A stretch of DNA of 48,845 bases from Pseudomonadota bacterium (lineage in GTDB: Bacteria > Pseudomonadota > Gammaproteobacteria > Acidithiobacillales > Acidithiobacillaceae). Below are positions 9,509 to 17,816 of this stretch, one piece after another. Where the stretch lies: the NCBI GenBank assembly GCA_021794385.1, contig JAJYQY010000102.1, positions 1 through 48,845 on the forward strand. The letters run 5' to 3'. A model generated the notes under the pieces. That model ran no database searches. It worked only from the letters and a program-made list of their open reading frames with translations, and was not told the origin of the DNA. How positions within the stretch are numbered: position 1 is the first letter of the stretch; every line of letters starts with the position of its first letter. A program made the translations under genes and the position numbers.

Positions 9509-9525
9509 TGCACAAAAATGGTGCA
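9509..9525 (+). promoter_or_regulatory. NtrC-type enhancer site upstream of glnA
   Basis: TGCACAAAAATGGTGCA matches the 17-bp NtrC palindrome (TGCACC-N5-GGTGCA) at 11 of 12 fixed positions. It lies about 60 bp upstream of the sigma-54 -24 element. A further GGTGCA half-site lies at 9490-9495. Both fall just after the stop of the preceding transporter gene. Confidence 0.75.
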
Positions 9526-9576
9526 TCTAAAAGGATCAAGCATTATTTAGGATCAAAGGATCGTATAACTGGCAGA

Positions 9577-9592
9577 TGGCACGATATTTGTT
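9577..9592 (+). promoter_or_regulatory. Sigma-54 (-24/-12) promoter of glnA
   Basis: TGGCACGATATTTGTT matches the sigma-54 consensus TGGCACG-N4-TTGCW with only the C of the -12 GC changed to T. Transcription would begin near 9603, leaving a leader of about 40 nt before the glnA ATG. Together with the upstream NtrC-like palindrome this predicts induction under nitrogen limitation. Confidence 0.75.
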
Positions 9593-9643
9593 TACATTTT
9601 GGGCTACGAAACGGAATAGTTTTCAAACATGGAGGAGATGCAA

Positions 9644-11059
9644 ATGGGTTACAGCCCTAGTGATGTGGTTAAACTGATTCAGGACAAAGATGTCAAATTT
9701 GTGGATTTTCGCTTTACCGATACCAAAGGCAAGGAACAGCATGTCTCCGTGCCCGGCCACACCATCGAGGAAAACACCTTTGTCGATGGCAAGGCCTTTG
9801 ATGGCTCTTCCATTGCCGGTTGGAAAGGCATCAATGAATCGGACATGATCCTCCTCCCCGAAGCCGCCAGCGCCGTTCTCGATCCCTTTACCGACGAAAC
9901 GACCTTGATCATCCGCTGCGACATCATTGAACCGGCCACCGGCCAGGGCTATGAGCGCGACCCGCGCTCCGTGGCCAAGCGCGCCGAGGCCTATCTCAAG
10001 AGCACCGGCATTGCCGATAGCGCCCTTTTCGGGCCCGAAAACGAGTTCTTTGTCTTCGACTCCGTGACCTGGAACATTGATATGAGCGGCTGCGGCTACA
10101 AGGTCGACTCCGAAGAGGCCGCGTGGAATTCGGGCAAGGAGTACGAATCCGGCAACATGGGCCACCGGCCCGGGGTCAAGGGTGGCTATTTCCCCGTACC
10201 ACCCGTGGATTCCGCCCAGGACCTGCGTTCGGCCATGTGCCTGGCCATGGAAGAAATGGGTCTGATCGTCGAAGTGCATCATCATGAGGTGGCCACGGCC
10301 GGCCAGCATGAGATTGGCGTGGCCGCCAACACCCTGACCCGCAAGGCCGACGAGGTGCAGATCCTCAAGTATGTGATCCACAACGTCGCCGCTGCCTATG
10401 GTCAGACCGCCACCTTCATGCCCAAGCCCATCGTCGGCGACAATGGCAGCGGCATGCATGTGCACATGTCCCTGAGCAAGGAGGGCAAGAATCTCTTTGC
10501 CGGTGACCTCTATGGTGGCCTTTCGGAAGTGGCGCTCTATTACATCGGTGGTATCATCAAGCACGCCAAGGCGATCAATGCCCTGACCAACCCCAGTACC
10601 AACAGCTACAAGCGCCTGGTGCCCCATTTTGAAGCGCCGGTACTGCTGGCCTATTCGGCGCGCAATCGTTCTGCCTCCATCCGCATCCCCTTTGTGACCA
10701 ACCCCAAGGGTCGGCGTATCGAGGTGCGTTTCCCGGATTCGACCGCGAATCCCTACTTCGCATTTACCGCCATGCTGATGGCCGGCCTGGATGGTATCCA
10801 GAACAAGATTCATCCGGGAGACGCCATGGACAAGAACCTCTATGATCTGCCGCCCGAAGAGCTCAAGCATGTGCCCGGTGTCTGCGCCTCTCTGGAGGAG
10901 GCCCTGCATGCCCTCGAAGCCGACCATGAGTTCCTGATGAAGGGTGGCGTGTTCAGCGAGAGCTGGCTGGAAGGGTATCTGGATGTAAAATGGGCCGAGG
11001 TGCAAACCCTGCGCATGACCACCCATCCGGTCGAGTTCCAGATGTACTACAGTCTCTAA
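9644..11059 (+). CDS. glnA: Glutamine synthetase type I (adenylylatable)
   Basis: Dodecameric cytoplasmic enzyme that makes glutamine from glutamate, ammonia and ATP. The 471-residue product shows the beta-Grasp start [17 protein letters not shown], the DGSSIAGW loop, the metal-binding [11 protein letters not shown], the ATP-site [14 protein letters not shown] and the NRSASIRIP flap. It also has the adenylylation site NLYDLPPEE (Tyr400), so it is a GSI-beta enzyme controlled by covalent AMP addition. I start at the third in-frame ATG because GGAGGAG lies six bases before it and the product then matches the family length of about 469. It is monocistronic: sigma-54/NtrC signals lie upstream and a strong terminator downstream. 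Confidence 0.97.
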   Translation: MGYSPSDVVKLIQDKDVKFVDFRFTDTKGKEQHVSVPGHTIEENTFVDGKAFDGSSIAGWKGINESDMILLPEAASAVLDPFTDETTLIIRCDIIEPATGQGYERDPRSVAKRAEAYLKSTGIADSALFGPENEFFVFDSVTWNIDMSGCGYKVDSEEAAWNSGKEYESGNMGHRPGVKGGYFPVPPVDSAQDLRSAMCLAMEEMGLIVEVHHHEVATAGQHEIGVAANTLTRKADEVQILKYVIHNVAAAYGQTATFMPKPIVGDNGSGMHVHMSLSKEGKNLFAGDLYGGLSEVALYYIGGIIKHAKAINALTNPSTNSYKRLVPHFEAPVLLAYSARNRSASIRIPFVTNPKGRRIEVRFPDSTANPYFAFTAMLMAGLDGIQNKIHPGDAMDKNLYDLPPEELKHVPGVCASLEEALHALEADHEFLMKGGVFSESWLEGYLDVKWAEVQTLRMTTHPVEFQMYYSL

Positions 11060-11101
11060 ACCCTGCCCTGTACCTCCCCTCGCGGGAGGCATGTGCCCCG
11101 C

Positions 11102-11125
11102 AGCCCCGTTCCGGCGGGGCTTTTT
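11102..11125 (+). terminator. Rho-independent terminator of glnA
   Basis: AGCCCCG-TTCCGG-CGGGGCT forms a 7-bp GC-rich stem with a 6-base loop, directly followed by a T-run, 42 bases after the glnA stop. Confidence 0.88.
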
Positions 11126-11157
11126 CCTGTCCGGCCCGCGGGCTTTGCTGCCTTGAC

Positions 11158-11355
11158 CCTAGATCCGGCGGTTGGCGCAGGTGTTTTTTGCACCAAAGGC
11201 CCGCGCCTGTTGTTCTACGGCTTATCCCGCTGGTAGGCGAAAACTCGCCCTGCGGGCTCAAACAGTTCGCCTGCCGGGCGCGGGCTTTCGTCAAGAACAA
11301 CGACGGCTTGGGCTGAAGTCGCGGCAAAACACCTGCGCCAACTGCCGGATCTAGG
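11158..11355 (+). repeat. Dispersed 198-bp hairpin repeat, copy A
   Basis: Ends CCTAGATCCGGC and GCCGGATCTAGG are a perfect inverted repeat. The full arms (34 and 32 nt) pair with one mismatch and a T-run length difference, enclosing a 132-nt core (11192-11323). The core carries a nested stem GTTGTTCT/AGAACAAC (11209-11216 with 11294-11301). It also contains two alternative inner foldings: local hairpins CCCGC/GCGGG, or a longer pairing of the GGCGAA segment with TTCGCC further on. Copies B and C share the core, about nine in ten positions identical by eye. It lies between the glnA terminator and the DUF4124 gene, and its last bases abut a TTGACA -35 element. Reading frames through it are not credible genes. 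Confidence 0.85.
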
Positions 11356-11386
11356 TTGACAGCAAGCGGGAAGGCACCCATATAGT
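11356..11386 (+). promoter_or_regulatory. Candidate sigma-70 promoter of the DUF4124 gene, abutting repeat copy A
   Basis: TTGACA (11356-11361) and TATAGT (11381-11386) are near-perfect hexamers with a rather long 19-bp spacer. The -35 starts at the base right after the repeat. A start near 11393 would rule out translation from the ATG at 11392. Confidence 0.5.
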
Positions 11387-11412
11387 GCGACATGCAGAGG
11401 GAGGGCGCTGTT

Positions 11413-11988
11413 TTGCACACGAAATCGTTATCCATGATAGGGAAAAAGGCCAAGGGGACGACTGCCGCGGGGGTGTCCCGCGCTGGCCTGTGGCTCGCCA
11501 TCGCCCTGGCGGGGTTGCTGGGTGGTGCCGCAAGCGATGCCGAGACCATTTATCGCTGGATAGGGGCGCAGGGGGTGCCCAGCTATGGCAACACGCCGCC
11601 ACCGGGTGCCAAGGGCGTGCAAGTGGTGTCCGGCGGCCCCACGGAAGAGGTGAGCACCCCGACCATCTCGGCGAGTCCGGCTGCTGCGCCGGCCGGGGCG
11701 ACCCCAGTCATCCCCGCCCCAAAACCGGCGGCGAATCCCGCCCTGCAGCAGATGGAAGCGCAGCTCGCCGCCGCCCGTTTGCAATTGATTCAGGCGGCCA
11801 AGGCCTATGAGGACGGGAAGGCCGTGCGCCTGGGTAACGAAAGAAACTATGTCCGTTATCAGGAACGGGTCAAGGGTCTCAAAAATCAGATGGATGCCGC
11901 GCAGTTGCGGGTGATCTTGCTGCAGCGCCAACTCCAGCAAATGGCCAGTATGCCCAATGCGGACAAGGCGGGTGCTGCCGCGCATTAA
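11413..11988 (+). CDS. Exported DUF4124-domain protein
   Basis: Function unknown. After a signal peptide (hydrophobic segment AGLWLAIALAGLLGGAA, likely cleavage after ASDA), the mature protein begins ETIYRWIGAQGVPSYGNTPP, a DUF4124 domain typical of small periplasmic proteins. A Pro/Ala/Thr-rich linker follows, then a long helical, probably coiled-coil tail (about residues 105-180, LQQMEAQLAAARLQLIQAAKAY... and LKNQMDAAQLRVILLQRQLQQ). I chose the TTG start because GGGAGG lies upstream at normal distance and the predicted transcription start falls beyond the ATG at 11392. An ATG at 11434 is a further alternative. It is probably a single-gene unit. Confidence 0.75.
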   Translation: MHTKSLSMIGKKAKGTTAAGVSRAGLWLAIALAGLLGGAASDAETIYRWIGAQGVPSYGNTPPPGAKGVQVVSGGPTEEVSTPTISASPAAAPAGATPVIPAPKPAANPALQQMEAQLAAARLQLIQAAKAYEDGKAVRLGNERNYVRYQERVKGLKNQMDAAQLRVILLQRQLQQMASMPNADKAGAAAH

Positions 11989-12180
11989 GGAGATTCTGAC
12001 CGCGCTCAGGGCGAGCGGTACTTGCGTCCGCATTTCTTTCAGCGCCGCGGAAGGGCGCCGCTGCCCAGCCATCAGCCCCCTGGATGAAAGGGCGGGTGGA
12101 GCGTGAAGTGATAGACCGATTCCCCGCGGATGGCTTACCATGGGTTGCGCCAATTGGTGTTGACCCAGGGAGACCCAGGA

Positions 12181-12939
12181 ATGCCCCGTTTTCTGCTGAG
12201 TAATGACGACGGGTATATGGCGCCGGGTCTTGCGGCCCTTGCCGAGGCTATGACGCCGTTGGGGGAAGTGGTGGTAGTGGCCCCCGAGCAGGACCGCAGC
12301 GGGGCCAGCAACTCCCTCACCCTCGACCGCCCCCTGCGCTTGCGGCGCGGTTTCAATGGCTTTCATTATCTGGTGGGCGGAACCCCCACCGATTGCGTTC
12401 ATCTGGCGGTGACGGGGCTGTTTGCCGAGGCGCCCGACATGGTCATTTCCGGCATCAATCGGGGTGCCAACATGGGCGATGACGTGCTCTATTCGGGGAC
12501 CGTGGCGGCCGCCATGGAGGGGCGTTTCCTGGGCCTCCCGGCCCTTGCCGTTTCCTTGGCCGGCAAAGACTGCACCCATTATGCAACGGCGGCCCGGGTG
12601 CTGGTCGGTCTGGTGGAAAGGCTGTTGCATAGCCCTTTGCCCGCCGATACCATTCTCAATGTCAATGTGCCGGATCTGCCCTTTGCCCGGTTGGAGGGTA
12701 CCGAAGTGACTCGGCTGGGGCGCCGCCATAAGAGCGAGGCCGCGATTCCGGCCCAGGATCCGCGGGGCGAGCAAGTATATTGGATTGGCCCTTCGGGCCG
12801 AGAGGCCGACGCTGGTCCGGGCACGGACTTCGATGCCGTGCGGCGTGCCTGTGTGTCGATCACCCCGCTGGATCTGGATATGACCCGGTATGCCTTTCTG
12901 GAGGATCTCAGCCAGTGGCTCACCAGCCCGCGCTCCTGA
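12181..12939 (+). CDS. surE: 5'-nucleotidase SurE
   Basis: Metal-dependent nucleoside 5'-monophosphate phosphatase of the SurE family, linked to stationary-phase survival. The 252-residue product opens with [13 protein letters not shown], whose paired aspartates bind the metal, followed by [17 protein letters not shown], the [10 protein letters not shown] block and [26 protein letters not shown], all diagnostic. The start is the ATG at [11 protein letters not shown]; an in-frame ATG 17 codons upstream adds nothing conserved. The gene is followed immediately by pcm and rpoS, the classical stationary-phase arrangement, though nlpD, often found before rpoS, is absent here. Confidence 0.95.
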   Translation: MPRFLLSNDDGYMAPGLAALAEAMTPLGEVVVVAPEQDRSGASNSLTLDRPLRLRRGFNGFHYLVGGTPTDCVHLAVTGLFAEAPDMVISGINRGANMGDDVLYSGTVAAAMEGRFLGLPALAVSLAGKDCTHYATAARVLVGLVERLLHSPLPADTILNVNVPDLPFARLEGTEVTRLGRRHKSEAAIPAQDPRGEQVYWIGPSGREADAGPGTDFDAVRRACVSITPLDLDMTRYAFLEDLSQWLTSPRS

Positions 12940-12953
12940 GCCCCGAAGTGGGG

Positions 12954-13610
12954 ATGATCTCGCCGCGTACCCGTGCGCGCATGGTGCAGCGGCTGCAGGC
13001 CGAGGGGATCGACGATGTGCGGGTTTTGGCAGCGATGGGCCGCATCCCCCGCCATCGCTTTGTGGCCCAGGCCCTGGCTGGCCGCGCCTATGAGCCGGTT
13101 TCTTTGCCCATCGGCTATGGACAGACCATTTCCCAGCCGTGGACCGTGGCGCGCATGACCGAGGCCGCCCTCGCCGCAGAGCCGTTGCAGCGAGTGCTGG
13201 AGGTGGGTACGGGTTCGGCCTATCAGACGGCGGTCCTGGCAGCCCTGGTGGACGAGGTGTATAGCATCGAACGGATTGAGCCTCTCCTGCTCCGGGCCCG
13301 GGAAAAACTCGCGCAACTGGGCGTGGGCAACGTCCGGTTGCGTCATGGTGACGGCGTTGCCGGCTGGGCGGAGGCGGGGCCTTTTGATGCCATGGTGATC
13401 ACCGCGGCGGCGCCCTGGTCCCTGCCCGCGCTCTTTGCCCAACTCCGGCCGGGCGGTCGCCTGATCATGCCGGTGGCTGACGGAAGAGGGCAGCGCTTGC
13501 ATGATTTGCACTGGGATGGGCGCACGGCCCACGAAAGGGATCTGGGGCCTTGTCATTTTGTGCCTCTGCTGGCGGGAACGGTTGCTGTAGCTTCAGGAGA
13601 TCACGGATGA
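12954..13610 (+). CDS. pcm: Protein-L-isoaspartate O-methyltransferase
   Basis: Repairs age-damaged proteins by methylating L-isoaspartyl residues with S-adenosylmethionine. The 219-residue product shows [10 protein letters not shown], the family block [23 protein letters not shown], the SAM-binding loop [16 protein letters not shown] and the later [11 protein letters not shown]. It begins 15 bases after the surE stop; GTG codons at 12915 and 12948 are in frame and would overlap or abut surE, so the exact start is uncertain. Its stop overlaps the rpoS ATG, so pcm and rpoS are translationally coupled. Confidence 0.93.
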   Translation: MISPRTRARMVQRLQAEGIDDVRVLAAMGRIPRHRFVAQALAGRAYEPVSLPIGYGQTISQPWTVARMTEAALAAEPLQRVLEVGTGSAYQTAVLAALVDEVYSIERIEPLLLRAREKLAQLGVGNVRLRHGDGVAGWAEAGPFDAMVITAAAPWSLPALFAQLRPGGRLIMPVADGRGQRLHDLHWDGRTAHERDLGPCHFVPLLAGTVAVASGDHG

Positions 13611-14563
13611 CGAATCGTGCAGAAGCAGAGGATGAGGATGCGGGGATCGCAGAAGATGCCGTGGTGGGAGCATTGAGCGACGGAGACGATGATGAGGCCT
13701 TGATCAGCATTCCCGTCGACATCCAGGATTGGGATGCGACTCGCTGTTATCTGCGCGAGATCGGCCATAGCCCGCTCTTGACGGCGGCAGAGGAAATTGC
13801 CCTGGGCCAGCGGGTGCAGGCAGGTGAGGCCGCCGCCCGCACCACCATGATCGAGAGCAACCTGCGCCTGGTGGTGCGCATCGCCCGCCGCTACATCAAT
13901 CGCGGCCTGCCGCTGCTGGACCTCATTGAAGAGGGCAATCTGGGCTTGATCCGGGCGGTGGAAAAGTTTGATCCGGAACGGGGTTTTCGCTTCTCCACCT
14001 ATGCCACCTGGTGGATCCGTCAGAATATCGAGCGCGCCATCATGAATCAGACGCGCACCGTGCGTCTGCCCATTCACGTCATGAAGGAACTCAGTGCCTG
14101 CCTGCGCGCCGCCCGTTGCCTGGGCCAGCGCCTCCAGCGCGCGCCTAGTGCCGAGGAGGTGGCGGAGGTCATGGAACGGCCGGTGGCGGATGTGCGCGAC
14201 TGCATGGAACTCGACGGGCGGGTAAGCAGCCTGGAGGCGCCCATGGGGCGGGATGGCGACCACTCTCTGGCGGATGTGCTGCCGGATACCGACGGCAGCG
14301 GTCCGGAGTCGGCCCTGGCCGACAAGGACCTGAATCATCAGTTGCGCGTCTGGATAGCGGCCCTGAGCGAGAAACACCGACTCGTCCTGCAATGGCGTTA
14401 CGGCCTGGATGGGGGGGAAAGTGCTACCCTCGAAGAGGTGGGGGCGCGTATGGGGGTAACCCGCGAGCGGGTCCGGCAGATTCAGGTGGAGGCCCTTTTT
14501 GCCCTGCGTCATCGCCTGGAGAGCGAGGGGCTGTCGGCGGAGTTCATCTTTACGAATCCCTGA
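13607..14563 (+). CDS. rpoS: RNA polymerase sigma factor RpoS
   Basis: Stationary-phase/general stress sigma factor of the sigma-70 family. The 318-residue product has a short acidic N-terminus, region 1.2 ([17 protein letters not shown]), region 2 ([25 protein letters not shown]...[17 protein letters not shown]), region 3 and region 4 with the helix-turn-helix [14 protein letters not shown]. Its place after surE and pcm distinguishes it from RpoD and RpoH. The ATG overlaps the pcm stop and is preceded by AGGAGA. A copy of the 195-bp hairpin repeat begins three bases after its stop, so the transcript probably ends in, or passes through, that structure. Confidence 0.94.
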   Translation: MTNRAEAEDEDAGIAEDAVVGALSDGDDDEALISIPVDIQDWDATRCYLREIGHSPLLTAAEEIALGQRVQAGEAAARTTMIESNLRLVVRIARRYINRGLPLLDLIEEGNLGLIRAVEKFDPERGFRFSTYATWWIRQNIERAIMNQTRTVRLPIHVMKELSACLRAARCLGQRLQRAPSAEEVAEVMERPVADVRDCMELDGRVSSLEAPMGRDGDHSLADVLPDTDGSGPESALADKDLNHQLRVWIAALSEKHRLVLQWRYGLDGGESATLEEVGARMGVTRERVRQIQVEALFALRHRLESEGLSAEFIFTNP

Positions 14564-14566
14564 TCC

Positions 14567-14761
14567 CGGATACGCCCGTCGGCGGAGGGTTTTTTTGCTC
14601 CGGCGGTCCTTGCCTGTTGTTCTACGGCTCATCCCGCTGGCAGGCGAAAACTTGCCCTGCGGGCTCGAACAGTTCGCCTGCCGGGCGCGGGCTTTCGCCA
14701 AGAACAACGACGGCGCGGACCGAAGTCGCGGCAAAACCCCCTCCGCCGACGGGCGTATCCG
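14567..14761 (+). repeat. Dispersed 195-bp hairpin repeat, copy B
   Basis: The same 132-nt core as copy A (14599-14730), in the same orientation, is flanked by arms of 32 and 31 nt that begin CGGATACGCCCG and end CGGGCGTATCCG. The arms pair with each other almost perfectly but differ in sequence from those of copies A and C. Inside the core, CGGTCC (14604-14609) pairs with GGACCG (14717-14722). Copy C has C-G where this copy has T-A at the fourth pair, a compensatory change. The repeat begins three bases after the rpoS stop and ends just before the convergent Mth938-like gene. Confidence 0.85.
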
Positions 14762-14780
14762 ACGGATACCGAGATCGGTT

Positions 14781-15158
14781 TCAGGTGCCGGGAGGCAAGA
14801 GGGCGGCAACCACGTCGCGGTCTTCGCCGACAAGGATATTGTAGGTGCGGCAGGCGGCACTGGTATCCATGATCTCGGGGTGCAGATTGAGTTCGCGCAG
14901 GGCGCGCAAGAGCGCCCGGTCGGGAAAGCGTTGGCGGTTGCCGGTGCCGAGCAGGAGAATTTGCGGAGCGCTGTCGTGGAAGCGGGCGAAATGCTCCGGA
15001 CGCAGATCATCCATGCGCTTGGGGCCCCAGGGGCTTTCCAGCCAGTCGGGGGCTACCAGCACTGCGGTGCCGTGGGTTACGCCGTGAATGACGATGCCCT
15101 GGGGCCCGTAGGCGCGGATGATGTTGTGCTGTTCGTCTCTTTGCAGATGCAGTTTCAT
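14781..15158 (-). CDS. Mth938-like (DUF498) domain protein
   Basis: Small single-domain protein of 125 residues, biochemical role unknown. The family includes the mitochondrial complex I assembly factor NDUFAF3. Conserved blocks are the start MKLHLQRDEQHNIIRAYG, the middle LRPEHFARFHDSAPQILLLGTG and the end DTSAACRTYNILVGEDRDVVAALL. The gene converges on rpoS with a repeat copy in between, and is divergent from alaC, with about 95 bp shared as promoter region. The family assignment is secure; any role in respiratory complex assembly here would be inference. Confidence 0.88.
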   Translation of the reverse strand: MKLHLQRDEQHNIIRAYGPQGIVIHGVTHGTAVLVAPDWLESPWGPKRMDDLRPEHFARFHDSAPQILLLGTGNRQRFPDRALLRALRELNLHPEIMDTSAACRTYNILVGEDRDVVAALLPPGT

Positions 15159-15179
15159 GGCGGATTTCCTTTTTTCAGA

Positions 15180-15208
15180 TTGACAGGCCCGCGCCGCAAA
15201 TCTATTGT
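15180..15208 (+). promoter_or_regulatory. Sigma-70 promoter of the alaC-hom-thrC operon
   Basis: Perfect -35 TTGACA (15180-15185), 17-bp spacer, -10 TATTGT (15203-15208). Transcription would begin near 15215, about 38 bases before the alaC ATG. Confidence 0.65.
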
Positions 15209-15252
15209 CTAGCGGTTTCGGTATTCGCTACAAGCCCTAGAGCACGCGCCCC

Positions 15253-16434
15253 ATGAATAGTGATTTTGAACGTATCCGTCGTCTTCCCCCCTATGTCTTT
15301 AATATCGTTACGGACCTGAAAAACCAGGCACGCAAGCGTGGCGAGGATGTGATCGACTTTGGCATGGGCAATCCCGACCAGCCTACCCCGCAGAATATCG
15401 TGGACAAGCTCTGCGAGACGGCCCAGCGCGGAGATACCCACCGCTATAGCGTTTCGCGCGGTATTCCCCGCCTGCGTCGGGCCATTACGAGTTGGTACGA
15501 GCGCCGCTATGACGTGCATCTCGATCCCGAGTCCGAGGCCATCGTCACCATCGGCTCCAAGGAGGGCTTGGCGCACCTGGCCCTGGCGACCATGGGCCCG
15601 GGGGATACGGTGCTGGTGCCGAGTCCCACTTATCCCATTCATCCCTACGGCTTTGTCATTGCCGGGGCTGACGTGCGCCATGTGCCCATGGTACCCGGCG
15701 GCGACTTCTTCGCGGAACTGGAAAAGGCCATCAAGGCGGCCTGGCCCAAACCCAGGATGTTGGTCCTCAATTTCCCCCACAACCCCACGGCAACGGTGGT
15801 GGAGCTGGACTTTTTCGAGCGCGTAGTGGATTTTGCCAAGGAGCACCGCATCTGGGTGGTGCATGATCTGGCCTATGCGGATATCGTCTTCGACGGCTAT
15901 AAGGCCCCGAGCTTTTTGCAGGTGCCCGGAGCCAAGGACGTGGGGGTGGAGTTTTTTACCCTCTCCAAGAGTTACAACATGCCCGGCTGGCGGGTGGGCT
16001 TCGCCGTCGGCAATCCCAAGCTCATCGGCGCCCTGGGGCGCATCAAGAGCTATCTGGACTACGGGACCTTCACCCCCATTCAGGTGGCGGCCATCACTGC
16101 CCTGGAGGGCCCGCAGGACTGTGTGGAAGACATCCGCCGCATGTATGAACACCGCCGCGATGTCCTCTGCGATGGCCTGGAGGCGGCGGGCTGGCCCGTG
16201 GAGCGACCCAAGGCCACCATGTTTGTCTGGGCGCGCATCCCCGAGGCCCTGCGCAAGATGGGCTCGCTGGAGTTCTCCAAGCTGGTGCTGGAGCGGGCCA
16301 AGGTGGCGGTAAGCCCCGGTATTGGTTTTGGCGAGATGGGGGATGAATACGTGCGTTTCGGGCTGGTCGAGAACGAGCACCGCACCCGCCAGGCCATTCG
16401 CGGCATCAAGCAGATGTTCCGCGAGGATCTATGA
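15253..16434 (+). CDS. alaC: PLP-dependent aminotransferase, AlaC-type
   Basis: Fold-type I aminotransferase; the closest family I recognise is AlaC, glutamate-pyruvate transaminase. The 393-residue product has the N-terminal [13 protein letters not shown], the [10 protein letters not shown] and PHNPTA substrate/cofactor blocks, and the Schiff-base lysine in [14 protein letters not shown] (Lys239). It heads a run with hom and thrC, and its stop overlaps the hom ATG, so the three are cotranscribed. The context suggests amino-acid synthesis from pyruvate and aspartate. Related LL-diaminopimelate or aspartate aminotransferases share the fold, so the substrate is not certain. No clear ribosome site precedes the ATG. 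Confidence 0.88.
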   Translation: MNSDFERIRRLPPYVFNIVTDLKNQARKRGEDVIDFGMGNPDQPTPQNIVDKLCETAQRGDTHRYSVSRGIPRLRRAITSWYERRYDVHLDPESEAIVTIGSKEGLAHLALATMGPGDTVLVPSPTYPIHPYGFVIAGADVRHVPMVPGGDFFAELEKAIKAAWPKPRMLVLNFPHNPTATVVELDFFERVVDFAKEHRIWVVHDLAYADIVFDGYKAPSFLQVPGAKDVGVEFFTLSKSYNMPGWRVGFAVGNPKLIGALGRIKSYLDYGTFTPIQVAAITALEGPQDCVEDIRRMYEHRRDVLCDGLEAAGWPVERPKATMFVWARIPEALRKMGSLEFSKLVLERAKVAVSPGIGFGEMGDEYVRFGLVENEHRTRQAIRGIKQMFREDL

Positions 16435-17759
16435 GCAGGCCGATCATGGGCCCGGTGCGGGTGGGCATCCTCGGTATGGGGACCGTGGGCGGTGGAACGG
16501 TGCAGGTCCTGCGCCGTAATGCCGAGGAGATCGCCCGGCGCGTGGGGCGTGAGATCGTGATTGCCCAGGCGGCGGTACGCAGCCCTGCCCGTCTGCGGGG
16601 GCTGGACCTGCACTGCCCGGTCACCAGCGATCCCTTTGCGGTGGTGCGCAATCCCGAGATTGATGTGGTGGTGGAGGTGATGGGAGGCATCGAGCCGGCC
16701 CGTAGCCTGATCCTGGAGGCCATTGCCGCCGGCAAGCATGTGATCACGGCCAACAAGGCCCTGCTGGCGGAGCACGGCAACGCCATCTTTGCCGCTGCCC
16801 AGGAACAGGGGGTGGTGGTGGCCTTCGAGGCGGCGGTGGCCGGGGGCATTCCCATTATCAAGGCCATCCGCGAGGGCCTGGCGGGGAACCGTATCCAGTG
16901 GCTCGCGGGCATCATCAACGGCACCAGCAATTATATCCTCACCCAGATGCGTACCGCGGGCCGGGACTTTCCCTCAGCCCTGGCCGAGGCCCAGCGCCTG
17001 GGCTATGCCGAAGCCGATCCGGGCCTGGATATCGACGGCGGCGACGCGGCGCACAAACTGACCCTGCTGGCCTCCATTGCCTTTGGCATCCCGGTGGATT
17101 TTGCCCATTGCTACGTGGAGGGCATCCGCCATCTGGAGCGCGTGGACGTGGTGTATGCCGAAGATCTCGGTTACCGCATCAAGCTCCTGGGCATCGCCAA
17201 ACGGCGGTCCGACGGGGTGGAGCTGCGCGTGCATCCCACTCTCATCCCCGAGCGTCACCTGCTGGGCAGTGTCGAGGGGGCATTCAACGCAGTGCTGGTG
17301 GATGGCGACGCTGTCGGGCAGACCCTTTACTATGGTCGCGGCGCGGGTGCGGAGCCCACGGCCAGCGCTATTGTCGCGGACCTGGTGGATGTGGCACGGA
17401 CGTTGACGGCGGACCCCAGCAATCGGGTGCCGCATCTGGCCTTTCAGCCCGACTGCATGAGCGCACTGCCCCTGCTGCCCATGGCGGCGGTGGAAAGCGC
17501 CTATTACCTGCGTATCCACGCCCACAACCGTCCCGGTGTCCTGGCCCAGGTGGCCACGGTACTGGCCGAGCACGACATCTCCATCGAGGCGCTGGTGCAG
17601 AAGGAGGCGGCTGCGGCGGCGGATGTGCCCATTGTGCTGCTGCTGCATCGCTGCCGCGAGGGGGATCTGGATGCGGCGCTGGCGCGTATCCAGGCCCTAC
17701 CGGTGGTGACCCGCCCGGTACTGCGCCTGCGCGTGGAGGGGTTGGGGGAAGCTGTTTAG
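16431..17759 (+). CDS. hom: Homoserine dehydrogenase
   Basis: Reduces aspartate semialdehyde to homoserine, the branch point to threonine and methionine. The 442-residue product has an N-terminal Rossmann motif GMGTVGGG (15-22), the catalytic block NKALLAEHG, the [12 protein letters not shown] stretch, and the family signature [20 protein letters not shown]-terminal ACT domain (about 360-435, [33 protein letters not shown]) is the likely site of feedback control by threonine. It overlaps alaC by an ATGA junction and is followed 57 bp later by thrC. No separate aspartokinase gene is in view. Confidence 0.95.
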   Translation: MSRPIMGPVRVGILGMGTVGGGTVQVLRRNAEEIARRVGREIVIAQAAVRSPARLRGLDLHCPVTSDPFAVVRNPEIDVVVEVMGGIEPARSLILEAIAAGKHVITANKALLAEHGNAIFAAAQEQGVVVAFEAAVAGGIPIIKAIREGLAGNRIQWLAGIINGTSNYILTQMRTAGRDFPSALAEAQRLGYAEADPGLDIDGGDAAHKLTLLASIAFGIPVDFAHCYVEGIRHLERVDVVYAEDLGYRIKLLGIAKRRSDGVELRVHPTLIPERHLLGSVEGAFNAVLVDGDAVGQTLYYGRGAGAEPTASAIVADLVDVARTLTADPSNRVPHLAFQPDCMSALPLLPMAAVESAYYLRIHAHNRPGVLAQVATVLAEHDISIEALVQKEAAAAADVPIVLLLHRCREGDLDAALARIQALPVVTRPVLRLRVEGLGEAV

Positions 17760-17816
17760 GCCCTGTTGCACCAGGGAAAAATGATTCATCATGCTGTGGA
17801 AAATGAGGAGGTCTTT

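Noticed and set aside
9623-11092. 489-codon frame antisense to glnA
   Set aside because: Complement of a certain gene; no family resemblance.
14567-14600. Left arm of repeat B as an ordinary terminator of rpoS
   Set aside because: The T-run is not preceded by a stable local hairpin; the stable pairing is with the distant right arm. Termination there cannot be excluded but is not the simple kind.
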